Origin: Amorphophallus konjac
Lineage: Eukaryota; Streptophyta; Magnoliopsida; Alismatales; Araceae
Length of the DNA stretch: 64,000 bases
Direction of reading: 5' to 3'
Assembly (NCBI GenBank): GCA_022559845.1
Contig: CM040118.1
Coordinates: 446,336,053-446,400,052, forward strand
The stretch's first letter is position 1. The number at the start of each line of letters is the position of its first letter. Positions 1 through 10,203 of the stretch are shown piece by piece. The notes under the pieces were generated by a model, which was given only the letters and a program-made list of their open reading frames with translations, did no database searches and had not been told where the DNA came from. The position numbers and the translations under genes were made by a program.

Positions 1-807
1 CCCAGTCTCCTCCAGCATTCCTTGGCCTGCGGTAGTGATGGAGAAGGGCTTGCTATTCTTCTTGAATTTCTTCTCTTGGGAGGAATCTCCTCCGTTGCTT
101 GACCTTTTCTTGTTGAAGGTCGGATTGAAAGTGCCAGAGCTCGTAACGTGTTCCTTCTTATCTTTTCCACGGAGCTGGTTGGACAACTTCGTGGCATCTT
201 CTAACAGTTGGGCTCACCTTATCATCTCCGAATAGACTTGAATGTCCATCGGTGCTAGTTGGGTAATGTATTGGGGTCGAAGCCCATTGAGAAATCTTCT
301 TGCCTTCATTTTCTCGGTACACACTAAGTGGGGTGCATACCTTGACAGAAGGGAAAATTGGGCCTCATACTCGGCCACTGATAAGGTCCTTTGCTTGAGG
401 GCGGCGAATTCCGTGGCCTTCTTTTCTTGAATACGGTCCGAGAAGTATTTGTTGTTGAAATACTCTACGAACTCATGACCCCACGTAACTTGCTCATGGG
501 GTAAGGTAGCCTCTATAGATTCCCACCAAAAATGATCATCCCGCTCTAGTTGGAACGTTGCTAATAAAACTTTCTCTTCATTCATGCATTGCATGACATG
601 GAATATACGTTCGATCTCCCTGATCCAGTGCTCGGCATCATCCGGGTCGGTCGAACCAATGAACTTTGGTGGGTTCATGTTGCGAAAACTCCGATGGAGA
701 TCTCCTGCTCCACGATTAGCTCTGCCCTACGCCACTTGTTGTAGTGTCTGAGTGAGACCTTGGACAGTGCATTGCATGTCGCGCCATTGAGCATGTTTAG
801 CGGCCAT
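1..807 (-). pseudogene. gag: Ty3/gypsy gag (partial, two in-frame stops)
   Basis: Gag is the structural protein that packages element RNA into virus-like particles in the cytoplasm. The reading frame starts at the ATG at 807-805 and stays in one frame to the window edge, about 269 codons. It is broken by TAG at 729-727 and TGA at 216-214. The central part (678-217) has the retrotransposon-gag signature: an N-terminal PPKF.G...DAEHWI segment, a conserved FWWES tryptophan region, F.EYFN.KYF, and an LSVAEYEAQF.LSRYAPHLV..E stretch. After the second stop the frame continues with the basic, Ser/Lys-rich tail usual before a zinc knuckle, which itself is out of view. The two stops mean this copy is not translated intact. 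Gypsy gag is secure; the exact lineage is less so. Confidence 0.85.
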
Positions 808-955
808 GATCCTACAAGATTTTAAGTAACTATATTAATATATTATTATTAGTCTAAGTCCCTAAGTTAACTTAACCCATGGCTCTACCCAATCTCACCG
901 GGTAAAGGTATAAACCTATCCTTGGACTTGATTTCCTAGGAGTTGAATATCCTAG

Positions 956-967
956 GCTCTGATATCA
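956..967 (-). other. Primer binding site, tRNA-iMet type
   Basis: On the minus strand the sequence is TGATATCAGAGC, one mismatch from TGGTATCAGAGC, the standard plant site that pairs with the 3' end of initiator methionine tRNA. It lies 7 bp inside the LTR end at 975, the correct place for priming minus-strand DNA synthesis. Confidence 0.8.
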
Positions 968-1939
968 CAAAAACTGCCACACCCCGAGTGCGGAAGGAAC
1001 CCGGTACGCGTGACGAGTTATATCATTCATGTCAATCAGACCATAAGGAATTCGACCTTATAGACCGAGATGTGCAAATTGCAAGATAACCAAATCCAAT
1101 TTATTCGTAATAACCATCAAGGTAATTCTATTATATAATCTCAATAAAAGTACTAAGGACAATCTTGACTCAATAAAAGAAAATTATAATGATTGACTCA
1201 AGAAATAGGAAAAAAGACACGGCTAGATAGATGCTTCTATGACTGGATGGCTCTACGCTCTTTTACTCGTTCCCATTCCCATCCGATTGATTTTCGTCAT
1301 CGGAATTACCTGAAAAATAGAGGAAAACACTCGGTGAGCGAACGCTCAGTAGGAATTATATCTCAAGTACAAGCTTGCTTTAAGTAATTACATGTTACAT
1401 GAATACAAGTCTAGCTATACATGTACGCATGAAAATGATGAGAGAGAGTGCAACAAGAGTTAATAGAGATGAACTAGCAAGATTTCAAGATAATCATGAA
1501 AATTGTATCAAGATGGTCAAGCATGTAAATGTATCAAGTCATGTCACATAAATTGGCTATTATAATATCAGGCAAGTAAATACACATTCCGGGCCACGTA
1601 AGTCATGTCATGTCAAGTCAAGTACGAGTCGTGGAATGCCATAAATCAAGCTAGTCATGCACTTCGATGCAATGCCACACCGTGATCAATCAACTCCCAT
1701 GGGCACAAGTACTTTCGGGTGCTCCTCCCAGGACCAGATCGGGCCCTATATGCACAGGCATCGGGTCATGTATATTTTTAAACATCCACTATAGTTATAG
1801 TCAACATAGAGTTCCAAAGGAATAACCATTATAGGATGATAAGGTAGATTTCACGAATGAAGGAGTTCAAGGGCAGAACTTTGAACAAGTATGACACATC
1901 ATTAATCATCACGAAAATCAAGACATGGCATGAAACTGG

Positions 1940-3135
1940 GTAAATGGCGCCCACTCAGTCGCCACCAATTACAGAAATGGCACCCGCATGCGTGGTCACC
2001 CATTCTTGTGAACAGTACGGGCTGGATGAAATAGCACCCAGACTCATGTCGCTATATCAGGGAAATAACGTCACGGGACAGGTCGCCAATTCCTTATGGC
2101 GCCCAAGTCAATGTCGCCAATTACTGACAGAGAATAGACTTCTTAAAGAGGCCACGAACAGTGCTCTAAGAGGGCTAAGGCATCACGTTTCTTCAGAGTG
2201 ACGTGACAAGACACGGTATCATGGGTTTTTAGGGTACAACTTGCTCGACTGTCTTGAGGGAATCCAAGGCTAGCGAAGACTTACGGAGGTCTCTATGATG
2301 AAATCACCAGTTCGAAGGAAGGAATATCTCGTGAAGGGTTTAAACATCACCGAGAGTTGAGTGTGTAATCGAAAGAAACAAAATAGGGACTCCATCAACG
2401 GATGTGAGATGAGAGTGCCAAGTAAACCCGCAATATGGGTTAAAAAATGTGATGAAATAGAGAGAGAAGAATTAGCGCCTTATCAGAGGTCGCTATATCA
2501 TGAAATAGCGGCTTTCTGAGAGGTCGCTCAATCTTATATTTTCAATAATCCAATTTAATTTACTCCGAATTAATGACTCCATGAACTGGCACTAATTCTA
2601 GTATTTTTCCAAAATCAATATAATTTAATTAAAACTGGCGACCGTTCACAACGGCGCCCAATCATTAAATAACGTCTACATTCATGTCGCAGATTCAAAA
2701 TTTCCATATATTTCAATTTTACTAATTAATTGACAATTTTGCGCCACTGTAAAGGGGTGCTCATTCTTTAAATAGCGATGAGGAGACTGTCGCTCATTCT
2801 TTGTTTGATGCTACGCATCGGGCAGCTACATTTATAGACACATAATACTATTCATGAAACTGGAGTTCACATAATCAAGAAAATAAGGACATGAATAGAT
2901 AGAGAAAAATATACAGGTTCCAAGAACATGCTCCTGCAATAAATTTAACGTCAAGTTTTATAGATATTAATTTTTAAGCATACGGCAATTATTAAATACC
3001 TAAAAGAATTAGCGGCTGGGCATAAGGTCGCTCATTAATGTGCGCCCTGGTCACTGTCGCTATTCTAGAAGAATTGGCGACAGCTCGCGCGGGCATTCAT
3101 TTAATAGGCGCCCTTGACCTAGTCGCTATTTACTG
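1940..3135. repeat. Array of short inverted repeats inside the gypsy LTR
   Basis: About a dozen modules of 19-26 bp, each with a left arm of the form T(G/A)GCG and a right arm CGC(C/T)A, are spaced through AT-rich DNA. Clear cases: TGGCG 1945-1949 with CGCCA 1960-1964; TGGCG 2097-2101 with CGCCA 2115-2119; TAGCG 2473-2477 with CGCTA 2491-2495. Others are near 2030, 2505, 2637, 2775, 3012, 3040, 3073 and 3108. The GG/CC and AG/CT versions differ at both arms, so pairing is kept. They fall in the transcribed part of the LTR. Confidence 0.7.
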
Positions 3136-3700
3136 TATATCGGTTAACTTCACCACACATAAACAAAATCACTATATGACCTATATGCATGGATTTACAG
3201 TGATTAACACGTTGGGCTTCGTATCTTGAGAACACCTACCTCTTATGGCTTGATCTGGATGACGGAAGAGAAGAAATAAGGTAACAAGAGAAACTGCAAC
3301 AGCAGCAGTTCGATCAGGAACTATACTCGAACGGAGGAAGATAGATATGCAGCAGCAGTAGTACTTCATGGCTTCGGCACGGTTGCTACGACAAACGTAG
3401 AAGAAGAAGATGCAAAACTCCTTTGTGGCTTCAACGGCAGTAGCTCGAATGACAAGAGGAGGAAGAGAGCTGCAGGCTCTCTCTCTGGCCACAGTTTGAA
3501 GGAGATGTAGCACGACAGAGAAAGAGGAAGCAAGGCTCCTTTCTCTATAGCCGTAACAGCAGGACTATGAAGAGGGAGAAGGCCCTCTCTTCGTGGCAAC
3601 AACAGCGGGCAGTAGCAACACAGCAGCAGGATGCGGGAAGACGACGACGAAGGATCAATATGAGCAACAGGAGTAGCCGGAGCTCGATGATGGAGATGTT

Positions 3701-3708
3701 TATTTATA
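3701..3708 (-). promoter_or_regulatory. Probable TATA box of the gypsy LTR
   Basis: TATAAATA on the minus strand, about 515 bp inside the LTR from its outer end at 4223. This would make U3 about 0.5 kb and place the transcribed R/U5 part, which holds the inverted-repeat array, between about 3675 and 975. Confidence 0.5.
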
Positions 3709-4310
3709 GAGATTGATATTTCTGACTTCTAACGGGATTTAAATTTCCCTACATGAATCCTAAGAGGTTTAAACCTTCTCATGATGATCTGCACCTTCCC
3801 AAATTGTAGCCACCTTCCTAGTTGAGTTTTAAACCCTAAATCTATTCGCATGCAAGCTTCGTAGGAAATAGTATGTATATATACATATATATTCTTATCC
3901 TACATTTCCTTTGTACGTTGGAAAGTGATGGGCCTTTTGGAGTAATATAACTTTATCTATATACTATGTTTCCCTTGTACATAAGGGAGGTTATGGGCTT
4001 TCAAGGCCCATTCAGGATTAATTACTTCATATATATACACATATACGTACCCCATATGTGTGTGGGTTAAGGCCCATTTTAAGTACAAGGGTTGTGCTTT
4101 GAGGCCCATATGAAGGTTAAGGCCTTCTTGGCTTCATAATTTATTTGGGTCCTTTGATTATTTAATTGGAGGTTTTTATGTATTTAGAAAATTTTATTCC
4201 TATATTTTATCTGGGTTGCTACACTATCCGAATGGGCTCAAGAGAAGCAAATGGGCCAAGACTAAGGTGATCCAGCGGCCAGCCTGTGAGCCGGTGGCCA
4301 AACCTGATCG

Positions 4311-4356
4311 GGCGGCCAGAGGAGGGGTGCGCACCCCCCCTCCGCCTCTGGCCGCC
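4311..4356. other. Nested palindrome upstream of a TATA box
   Basis: Perfect 12-bp arms, GGCGGCCAGAGG (4311-4322) and CCTCTGGCCGCC (4345-4356), enclose a perfect 14-bp palindrome GGGGTGCGCACCCC (4324-4337). It ends 25 bp before TATAAAA. Confidence 0.85.
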
Positions 4357-4381
4357 GTATCAAAGGGCCCCGCACATGTTC

Positions 4382-4388
4382 TATAAAA
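4382..4388 (+). promoter_or_regulatory. TATA box of the LTR-like fragment
   Basis: TATAAAA in the setting GTTCTATAAAACCCC, typical of plant LTR promoters. Transcription would start near 4410, just before the purine-rich leader. Confidence 0.55.
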
Positions 4389-5302
4389 CCCCATGCTTCA
4401 AAGACTTGGAAAAAGAGGGAGAAAATGGAGAAAAAAAGAGAATCCATCAAGAGAGAAGAGAAAGGGGATCTGAGGAAGCATCTGGAGAGAAGGGAACGGG
4501 GAGGAAGAAAAAGATAGCAGCAACCAAGAAGGAAAAAGAGAAGGATAGGCTACAGGAATCATCGAAGAAAGGATCTGAGGAAGAAAAGGGAGGCAGAAGA
4601 AAAATAGAGAGAGGAGATCCAAGTCTCTGCTGTAGAAGGTGGGTCTCCCACCGCATAAAGGCCCCTTCGTGGGCTACAGCCATTCCCCCCGTTGTCTTTC
4701 TCATTTTATTTTCTGAGATTTCTTTCTGTTATATCCTTCGAATACAACATCATGTAATAGGCTTCTAGATATCAATAAGCGATGCAGATAAAATTTTTAT
4801 ATGGATTGCCTTTTCCTGCTATGTTTCCTTCTCTCCCTCTCTATGTGATTACTCGGCCAGAATTCGTCTGAGCCAAACAGAGTGCCCCGTGGGGCTATAG
4901 GTGCATTTCCTGTCGTTTATATTTGTTCTCGATCTGTTCTCTCCAGTGATTTCTCCATGGATAATGCCCCAATGGCCACCAGGGGCTCATCATCTCCTAG
5001 ATGTGGCTTCTATGTGTCCCTCTGAGCGGGTATATGGTGGTTTTGAGCCTGTCCTCCGCATGGTTTCACGCCACTGTCAACTTCGTTTCAATTCATTCTG
5101 GGGGAGTTTTGTGATCGATGGTTGCCTCAAGAGAAGGCCAGAGACCTGTCAGTCTATGACATGGCCTCTGGTCCTTCCACAGGTGAGCGAGGTATGGTAA
5201 ACCCCCAATTCCTCAGCTTCAAAGCATTTTTCAAAGCTCTGCAACTCATCCGGCCCCGGTCGCCGTATCGGCATGCATACTTGAGTTAGATTCAAACCCG
5301 GC

Positions 5303-8300
5303 TCATCCGTCTGCTCCTCGGGGTGTCCTGACCTTCTTGAGAATTTTCTTGGAGGGTTGAGTGATGGCTAGCTGAGTCCTCAAGTCTGTGAGCTCCCGCT
5401 CGCGTGCTGCTCGCTGCTCCTGCTCCCGGGCACGCTCCCTCCGCTTGACGTCGAGGAGGACTCGCAACTCTACCACGTCCTGAGGTAGCTCCTCTCGCCG
5501 CCTCAAGGCCCCCTCGAGCTCCGCGACTCTCTGCTCGTGGATGGCCAGCTCCGTCCCGGCTAGTGCAGCCTGGGTAAGCGCCTCCTGTAGCTCTGTGGTC
5601 TGCAAACAATAACCAAATCATCAGTTCCACATTTAATTCAATTTCATGATGTAACAACTGAAATAAATTGCTATTTAGCTTACCCGGGTAGCCATCGCGC
5701 TGTCCTGCCTCGATGCAAGTAAGTGAGGCTCGGAGCTCCTCAGTCTGTAAAACACAAGTTTTCATGAGCACATAATCATACATAATCAAATGCATTTTGA
5801 GTCTGAGTTTGAGTTTAAGCTTACTTGTGTGGTGAGGTCGCGCTCTGTTGCCTCGGCCCGAGCAACCGCTCCTGCCAGCTGCTCTGCTAGTGCGGTCGTC
5901 TCCGCACTAGGCCCCCTCGAGCTGGAGGCTCCTCCTGTCTCTCTTGTCGCTGCTCCCTGCTGGGCACGTTGCATTCATTGAGATTGTCAGTGGCTAATCA
6001 TTAATAATTCAGGAAATCATTTGCATATAGACAATTAAACACTCACCAAGGTTTCCAAGTCTGCCTGTATGGTAGCCAGCTGGGCCTCTAAGCTGTGGAG
6101 ATGGGCTTGCATGTCCATCGCTGCTATGTCCCATGCATCCTACATTCATCACACATATCAGTTGCATAATAGGCATATAACTTTGCAGAAAAGAAATTAA
6201 AAATAAGTGCATTCAAACGTACCCCTAGGACCCTCATCTGGGGTTGGTCGGCGTAAACCTCCCAGTAGCGTCGGAGGTACTCGGAGCTGTCGGCTGCCTG
6301 GGAAGTGACTCAGGTCCCGCCGCGCTACCAGTCAGCGTACTGGTCCGGGAACCTGACTCTCCAGTAGGTCACCTTTATGCGACCACGTGTCTTCTTGCCT
6401 ATCCCTCTGGGCTCTCCTACCTCGACCCATTCTTGGTGTAGGCTGAGGGTCCTCATCACCAGCCTAAGCCGTAGCGGCTCGATCTCGTTCAGGCAATAAA
6501 CCCAAAGCTCATGCCCAAAGCGAGGTCGGCCCGCTGCAACCCAGGGCTGGCCCTCATCGGTCATACCCTCGTAGGGTCTCCACGCCACCTGCATTCACAA
6601 ACATGCATATCATCATATCATTTCATTCATATTTCATAAAAAATGCATCATATTTAACATGCGTACCAGTGAAGCGGGGTAGTCGCGGAACTCCCTCCGT
6701 AAAACTCACAGCTCATAGGCCAGCGGCCCTCCAGTCACAACTGGTAGCCAGCGTCGCGCCAGAGGGAAGGATCCCTCATCTCTGGGTCGAGGGTCGACAC
6801 GCCCCATCGGCATGTATAGGTGGCTCCATATCTGCATCCGTGCATTGCATTAGTAGAGTATTCATATGCATAAGCATTTAAAACAAAAGAAGAAAAAAGA
6901 AAAAATGCATACCTGAAGAAAAGGTGAGAAGCCGCTGACAGTCGTCTCTCGACCTGTCCCCGTGGATAGGTCGGCCATCAAGTGCTCTAGAAGAGCGGCT
7001 CCCCAAGCATATCTGTCAACGCTCTCCAAGTCCTCGAGGATCCCCAAGAATCGACAGTTGATGATGTCGCCCTTCGTTCCGAGAAATAGCCTCCCGAGCA
7101 TCAGGAATAGGAACCTCCTCAAGTCTCGATCTGCTCTCTCTCTCTGACTCGGGTCCTGGCAATAGGCGGCCCTGGCTCTCCCAATCAGCCTCTGAGAAAA
7201 CTCCTCTAGAGACTCTCTCGACCTCTGCCTCGAGTCTCCCAACCCCATAGCTATGGCAAGGTCGGTGTGGTAGATGGTCCTACACTCACTAGGCATCTCA
7301 TAGACGGTCTCTAACCCTAATAGTCTCTGGGCTAGCTCACTATAGTCGGGTAAGGTGATCCCGCTCACAGCCTCCCCATCTACCCTCAGCCCGGTAATCC
7401 TAGCAACATCCTCCAGACTGGGAACCATGTGACCCCACGGCATCAGGAACGCCTGGCTAGTCCTATCCCATCTCTCCCTAAGCACCTGGATCAGGGGTAG
7501 GTCAGGTCTCATAGGCTCTATGCTAAGGAAGGGTCCGAACCCCATAGCCTCTACCCTAGCCCTCTGAAAATCTGGGAGCCCGTAGTACGCTGCTCGAACC
7601 TGAACCCAGGAGATCCTAGTCCACATCAAACCCTGCCAACAAAAAGAACAGTTTGATATGAGTTTTATGGATATTCATTTGTTGTTCTCTGTCTGAATTG
7701 ACGGCCGGCCTAAGGTCATTGTTTGTTTAATTAACGCCCCTGGGACAGGCGTTATTCCAAAATGTGTTTTGGTGATTTAATGAGTAATTTTAATTGACGA
7801 CCAACCCTGGGTCGTTATTTGTTTAAATGACGCCCCTGTGGGGGGCGCTATTTTGAAGGATAGTTCCAGTTCCTGAAATTAAAAATGTGATTTTGCTTAA
7901 TTGACGACCACCCAAGTGGCCGTTATATGTTGAATTGACGCCCCGGCGGGGGGCGTTGTTTTATGTGGGTTTTAATATAACAGCATGCGAAATGAAAATA
8001 AAAATAGAGATATATCAAAAATAAAAATGGCATGGAAAATAATAGCATGGTAATTAAGCAGGATAATTTTGAAATGACGACATGCTACAGGGCGTGGTTT
8101 CATGAATTAATTATTTTCAAAAAAAATAAAAAAAAGATGAATTGACGACCCAAGGTGGGTCGTTAAATGAATTGACGGCACCGCTGGGGGCGTCATTTCA
8201 CTGTTCTACTGGTTTGCCATTTCTTCCCTTCACCGAGGGCTATGGAAAACGTGATAAAATAAAATAAATTGAAAAAAATTGGAAGGCCTTGGGATAGGGG

Positions 8301-8663
8301 GACCTACCTTGCTTCGTTCTGGCGAGGTTGTCGGGGTTGCCGAGGACGAGGGGCCGCCGCCGCCGGTGGTGCATCCTCTTCTTCTCCCTCTTCTTCTCCA
8401 TCGTCTTCTTCTTCGTCTTCGTCGCCATCCTCTTCTTCATTATCTTCTTCATCTTTGTCTTCGTCGTCTCCACCTCCGTCTTCTCTCTCGCCTTCGTTTT
8501 GTTCTCCTCCTTCTTCTTGGTTTGCAGGTTCTCCACCGTTCTCCGCCGTCGGAGCGCCATCTGCCGCCGCCGGAGGGGCTTCCTCCACGGCGGACTCGTC
8601 GTCGCCGAGATCCACGACGTCTGGGGCGCTGACCCTTTGGCATTTATGTGCGCCGCCTGCCAT
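5303..8663 (-). pseudogene. Antisense plant mobile domain (PMD) gene, multi-exon, broken
   Basis: A spliced gene of the plant mobile domain ('aminotransferase-like') family, whose members are found both as host genes and inside transposons; the name does not imply enzyme activity. Exons inferred from GT-AG borders: acidic N-terminal exon 8663-8308 (weak join), main domain 7632-6913 (RISWVQVRAAYYGLPDFQ; LMPWGHMVPSLEDVARITGL), 6831-6667 (IWSHLYMPMGRVD), 6588-6223 (VAWRPYEG), 6139-6047, about 5960-5825, 5744-5684, and 5599-5358. The last four encode a coiled coil rich in Glu, Arg, Ala and Leu. Breaks: TGA near 6710 (CGA in the C copy), TAG near 6325 shared by both copies, and a 3' end replaced at 5358 by foreign sequence that supplies a stop at 5303. 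Joining exon 1 to 7632 puts the next exon out of frame, so exon 1 or that splice site may be wrong. Confidence 0.75.
7695..8200. repeat. Inverted-repeat modules in intron 1 of the PMD gene
   Basis: About eight GC-rich modules lie in AT-rich DNA, each beginning GACG or ACGCC and closing with GGCGT or GTCGT. The best pair is ACGACCC (8145-8151) with GGGTCGT (8157-8163). Others are near 7700, 7735, 7797, 7828, 7900, 7935, 8075 and 8175. The stretch has no coding content and would be spliced out of the antisense mRNA. Confidence 0.7.
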
Positions 8664-8819
8664 GTTAGCAGAGAGAGTAGAGACAAGAGAGAAAATAGAG
8701 AGTGAGATGAGATGAGAAAGATGGAAATGGGGGCTCGTTTAGGGTATGGTTGTAGAGAAAGAGAGAAGAAGGAAGAAATTGGATGAAGGAAAGAGAAGAA
8801 AGAGGGAAATATGGTTTAA

Positions 8820-8935
8820 CATTCGAAAGAATTGACGCCTTAAGAGGTGTCGTCACTCGCTTAATTAGCGCTTTGGATGAAGGCGCTGTTTCAGGATATG
8901 ACGACCCGAGGCTAGTCGTAGCTCGATGTCGGAGG
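8820..8935. repeat. Inverted-repeat modules between the two antisense genes
   Basis: Three modules of the ACGCC...GGCGT and ACGACC...GTCGT type (near 8831, 8865 and 8900) sit just downstream of the second antisense gene and upstream of the first. Confidence 0.55.
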
Positions 8936-10063
8936 AGAGTCTTGAGTGAAGCTCTTGGGTCTTGAAGAACCCCAATATGCATGTGAAGCCGCTCTTTGGC
9001 ATGGTCTTGAAGTAGTTCCTCCAATCACTTCTCTTTTTGATCTTTGGCACCCGATTAGTCACCCTCTCACATAGGCTTAGAGAATCCGTCATGTACCGGA
9101 GAGGACTCTTAGAAAAGATTTTTGAGGCCGCTTGGGTTTCTTGGCATGGATCAAACTTTAGGTGGAGGTCCACCTAACAAGAGAGAAGTAACATTGACCC
9201 ATAGAGAGGCCGTCCCATGGAGGCCGAAGTGAGTCCATTGTATAGGATGGCTAGCACCGCCGGTCCTATCCTTTTTCCTTCCCATATGCTAGCTATGGCA
9301 CTCAAGTGGCATTCCTCTAGGTGGTCTTCCATTGAAGGGAAGAGTAGAGCTCCTACCATGCATATTGCAAAGCCTTTCATCACTCTCTCTAACAAATCCT
9401 CATCCTCTTGGGCTTTATCCATGTTCTTGTATACCCATGAGGCTAACTTTAAAAGATTGATTCCTTTATGGGCTTTGATTTGGTTCACTTGATTTGGGTT
9501 TGGTATAAGGCTAGTAAGCATGTCATGAGCGTTTATTGGTCTAGTCATACTAGCCATCTTTTACTCTTCTCCTTGCTTCATCTTTCTTAACCCAAGGAGC
9601 ATCTCTACTTCCTCTAGGAGTATAGTGGCTTCAAAAGTGGGAAAGAGGAAAGTATGAGTGTTGGGGTGCCATAATTCTATAAGTGCTCCTATGAAGGCCC
9701 AATCTAGGTGGATATCATCATAATGGGTAGCATGGGTTACAAGGCCAAGAAGGTGCCATCTACTAAGAAAAGACCTCATATCTAAAGAAAGTTTAGAAAG
9801 GAGTAGGGGGAGCCACTTGATTCTTAAGAACCTCCTTGGTCCCGGTATGTTTGGATAGTCCTGAAAAGCATAAAAGAGAAGAAGAGAAGAGAATGCAATC
9901 AGAATTTTTGGGAGAGAAGAGGAAGAATGAAATAAAGGCTTTAAAAATAAAATCAACTTACCTGGCCCTTGGCAATCCTCCTGCTAATGTGGCTTGCAGC
10001 TTCAGATATCCTAGGAAAACTCATCCTAGGCTTCTTTGAAGGGTTCTGTAACATCCTGTCCAT
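8865..10063 (-). pseudogene. Second antisense gene, PMD/DUF7745-like, two exons, broken
   Basis: Exon 1 is 10063-9962 (34 codons from an ATG), ending at a perfect donor (CAG then GTAAGT). A 98-bp intron follows, with acceptor CAG at 9863-9861, and exon 2 starts at 9860 in the matching phase, so this splice model is strong. Exon 2 has HLDWAFIGALIELWHPNTHTF and EATILLEEVEMLLGL, the tryptophan/threonine pattern and 'leucine gate' seen in PMD and related DUF7745 proteins, then a helical region with KRIGPAVLAILYNGL. In-frame stops near 9561 (TAA) and 9174 (TAG) break it; the frame remains open beyond each, down to 8865. It has its own TATA box at 10177. Family placement is from motif memory; the exact subfamily is uncertain. 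Confidence 0.65.
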
Positions 10064-10176
10064 CTTTTCTTTTGAAAACGAGTGGCTACTGTTCTTCTTT
10101 GTTGATCTTCAGTTCTCTGCGTGCTCTCAGCTGCAGCTCTCAGTTGTTTGATGTATAATAGACGAATAGGGTGCCT

Positions 10177-10183
10177 TTTATAA
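10177..10183 (-). promoter_or_regulatory. TATA box of the second antisense gene
   Basis: TATAAAA on the minus strand, followed by GGCACCC, about 115 bp upstream of the ATG at 10063. The spacing fits a plant core promoter and suggests the antisense gene can be transcribed independently of the element's LTR. Confidence 0.5.
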
Positions 10184-10203
10184 TTCAGAACACTGATAGC
10201 CAT

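Larger units (their letters stand above)
1..4223 (-). mobile_element. 5' end of a Ty3/gypsy element, probable chromovirus (Tekay/Del-like)
   Basis: Read on the minus strand, the order is LTR (4223 to 975), primer binding site (967 to 956), short leader, then gag running off the left edge. The LTR outer end reads TGTAGCAACCC and the inner end CGGGGTGTGGCA, the kind of terminus known from plant chromoviruses; that lineage call is family knowledge, not a search result. Only the 5' LTR and the first part of gag are in view, so protease, RT, integrase and the 3' LTR should lie left of the window. The element abuts the LTR-like fragment at 4224, which it probably interrupted. The target duplication cannot be checked because the other end is missing. 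Confidence 0.8.
975..4223 (-). repeat. 5' LTR of the left gypsy element (3.25 kb)
   Basis: On the minus strand the LTR runs from TGTAGCAACCC (4223) to ...GTGTGGCA (975), with a primer site directly after it. At 3,249 bp it is long for gypsy but within the range known for Del/Tekay-type elements. It contains a TATA box near 3705, a CAG-rich stretch (about 3290-3660) and an array of short inverted repeats (1940-3130). No second copy is in view, so both boundaries rest on TG/CA ends and the primer site only. Confidence 0.75.
4224..5357 (+). repeat. LTR-like fragment of an unidentified retrotransposon
   Basis: This stretch has the build of an LTR promoter region but no coding similarity. A GC-rich upstream part with a large palindrome (4311-4356) is followed by TATAAAA at 4382-4388, a purine-rich transcribed leader (about 4400-4620), then mixed sequence. 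It is cut on the left by the gypsy LTR end at 4223. On the right it meets the antisense PMD gene of element A at 5358, where that gene stops matching its second copy at 48867. It may be a piece of a Tat-type LTR because its general build resembles the LTR of element D, but I see no long identity. Open frames here are low-complexity and not convincing. Confidence 0.5.

Noticed and set aside
4286..4768. 160-codon Lys/Glu-rich frame
   Set aside because: Lies in a purine-rich LTR leader downstream of a TATA box, with no domain.
6862..7629. Functional aminotransferase
   Set aside because: The family label 'aminotransferase-like' is historical; no PLP-binding lysine motif is seen and the domain is PMD.
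8240..8715. Long overlapping frames on both strands at the GA/TC-rich stretch
   Set aside because: Low-complexity purine/pyrimidine DNA; only the acidic minus-strand frame from 8663 fits an exon next to the PMD domain.
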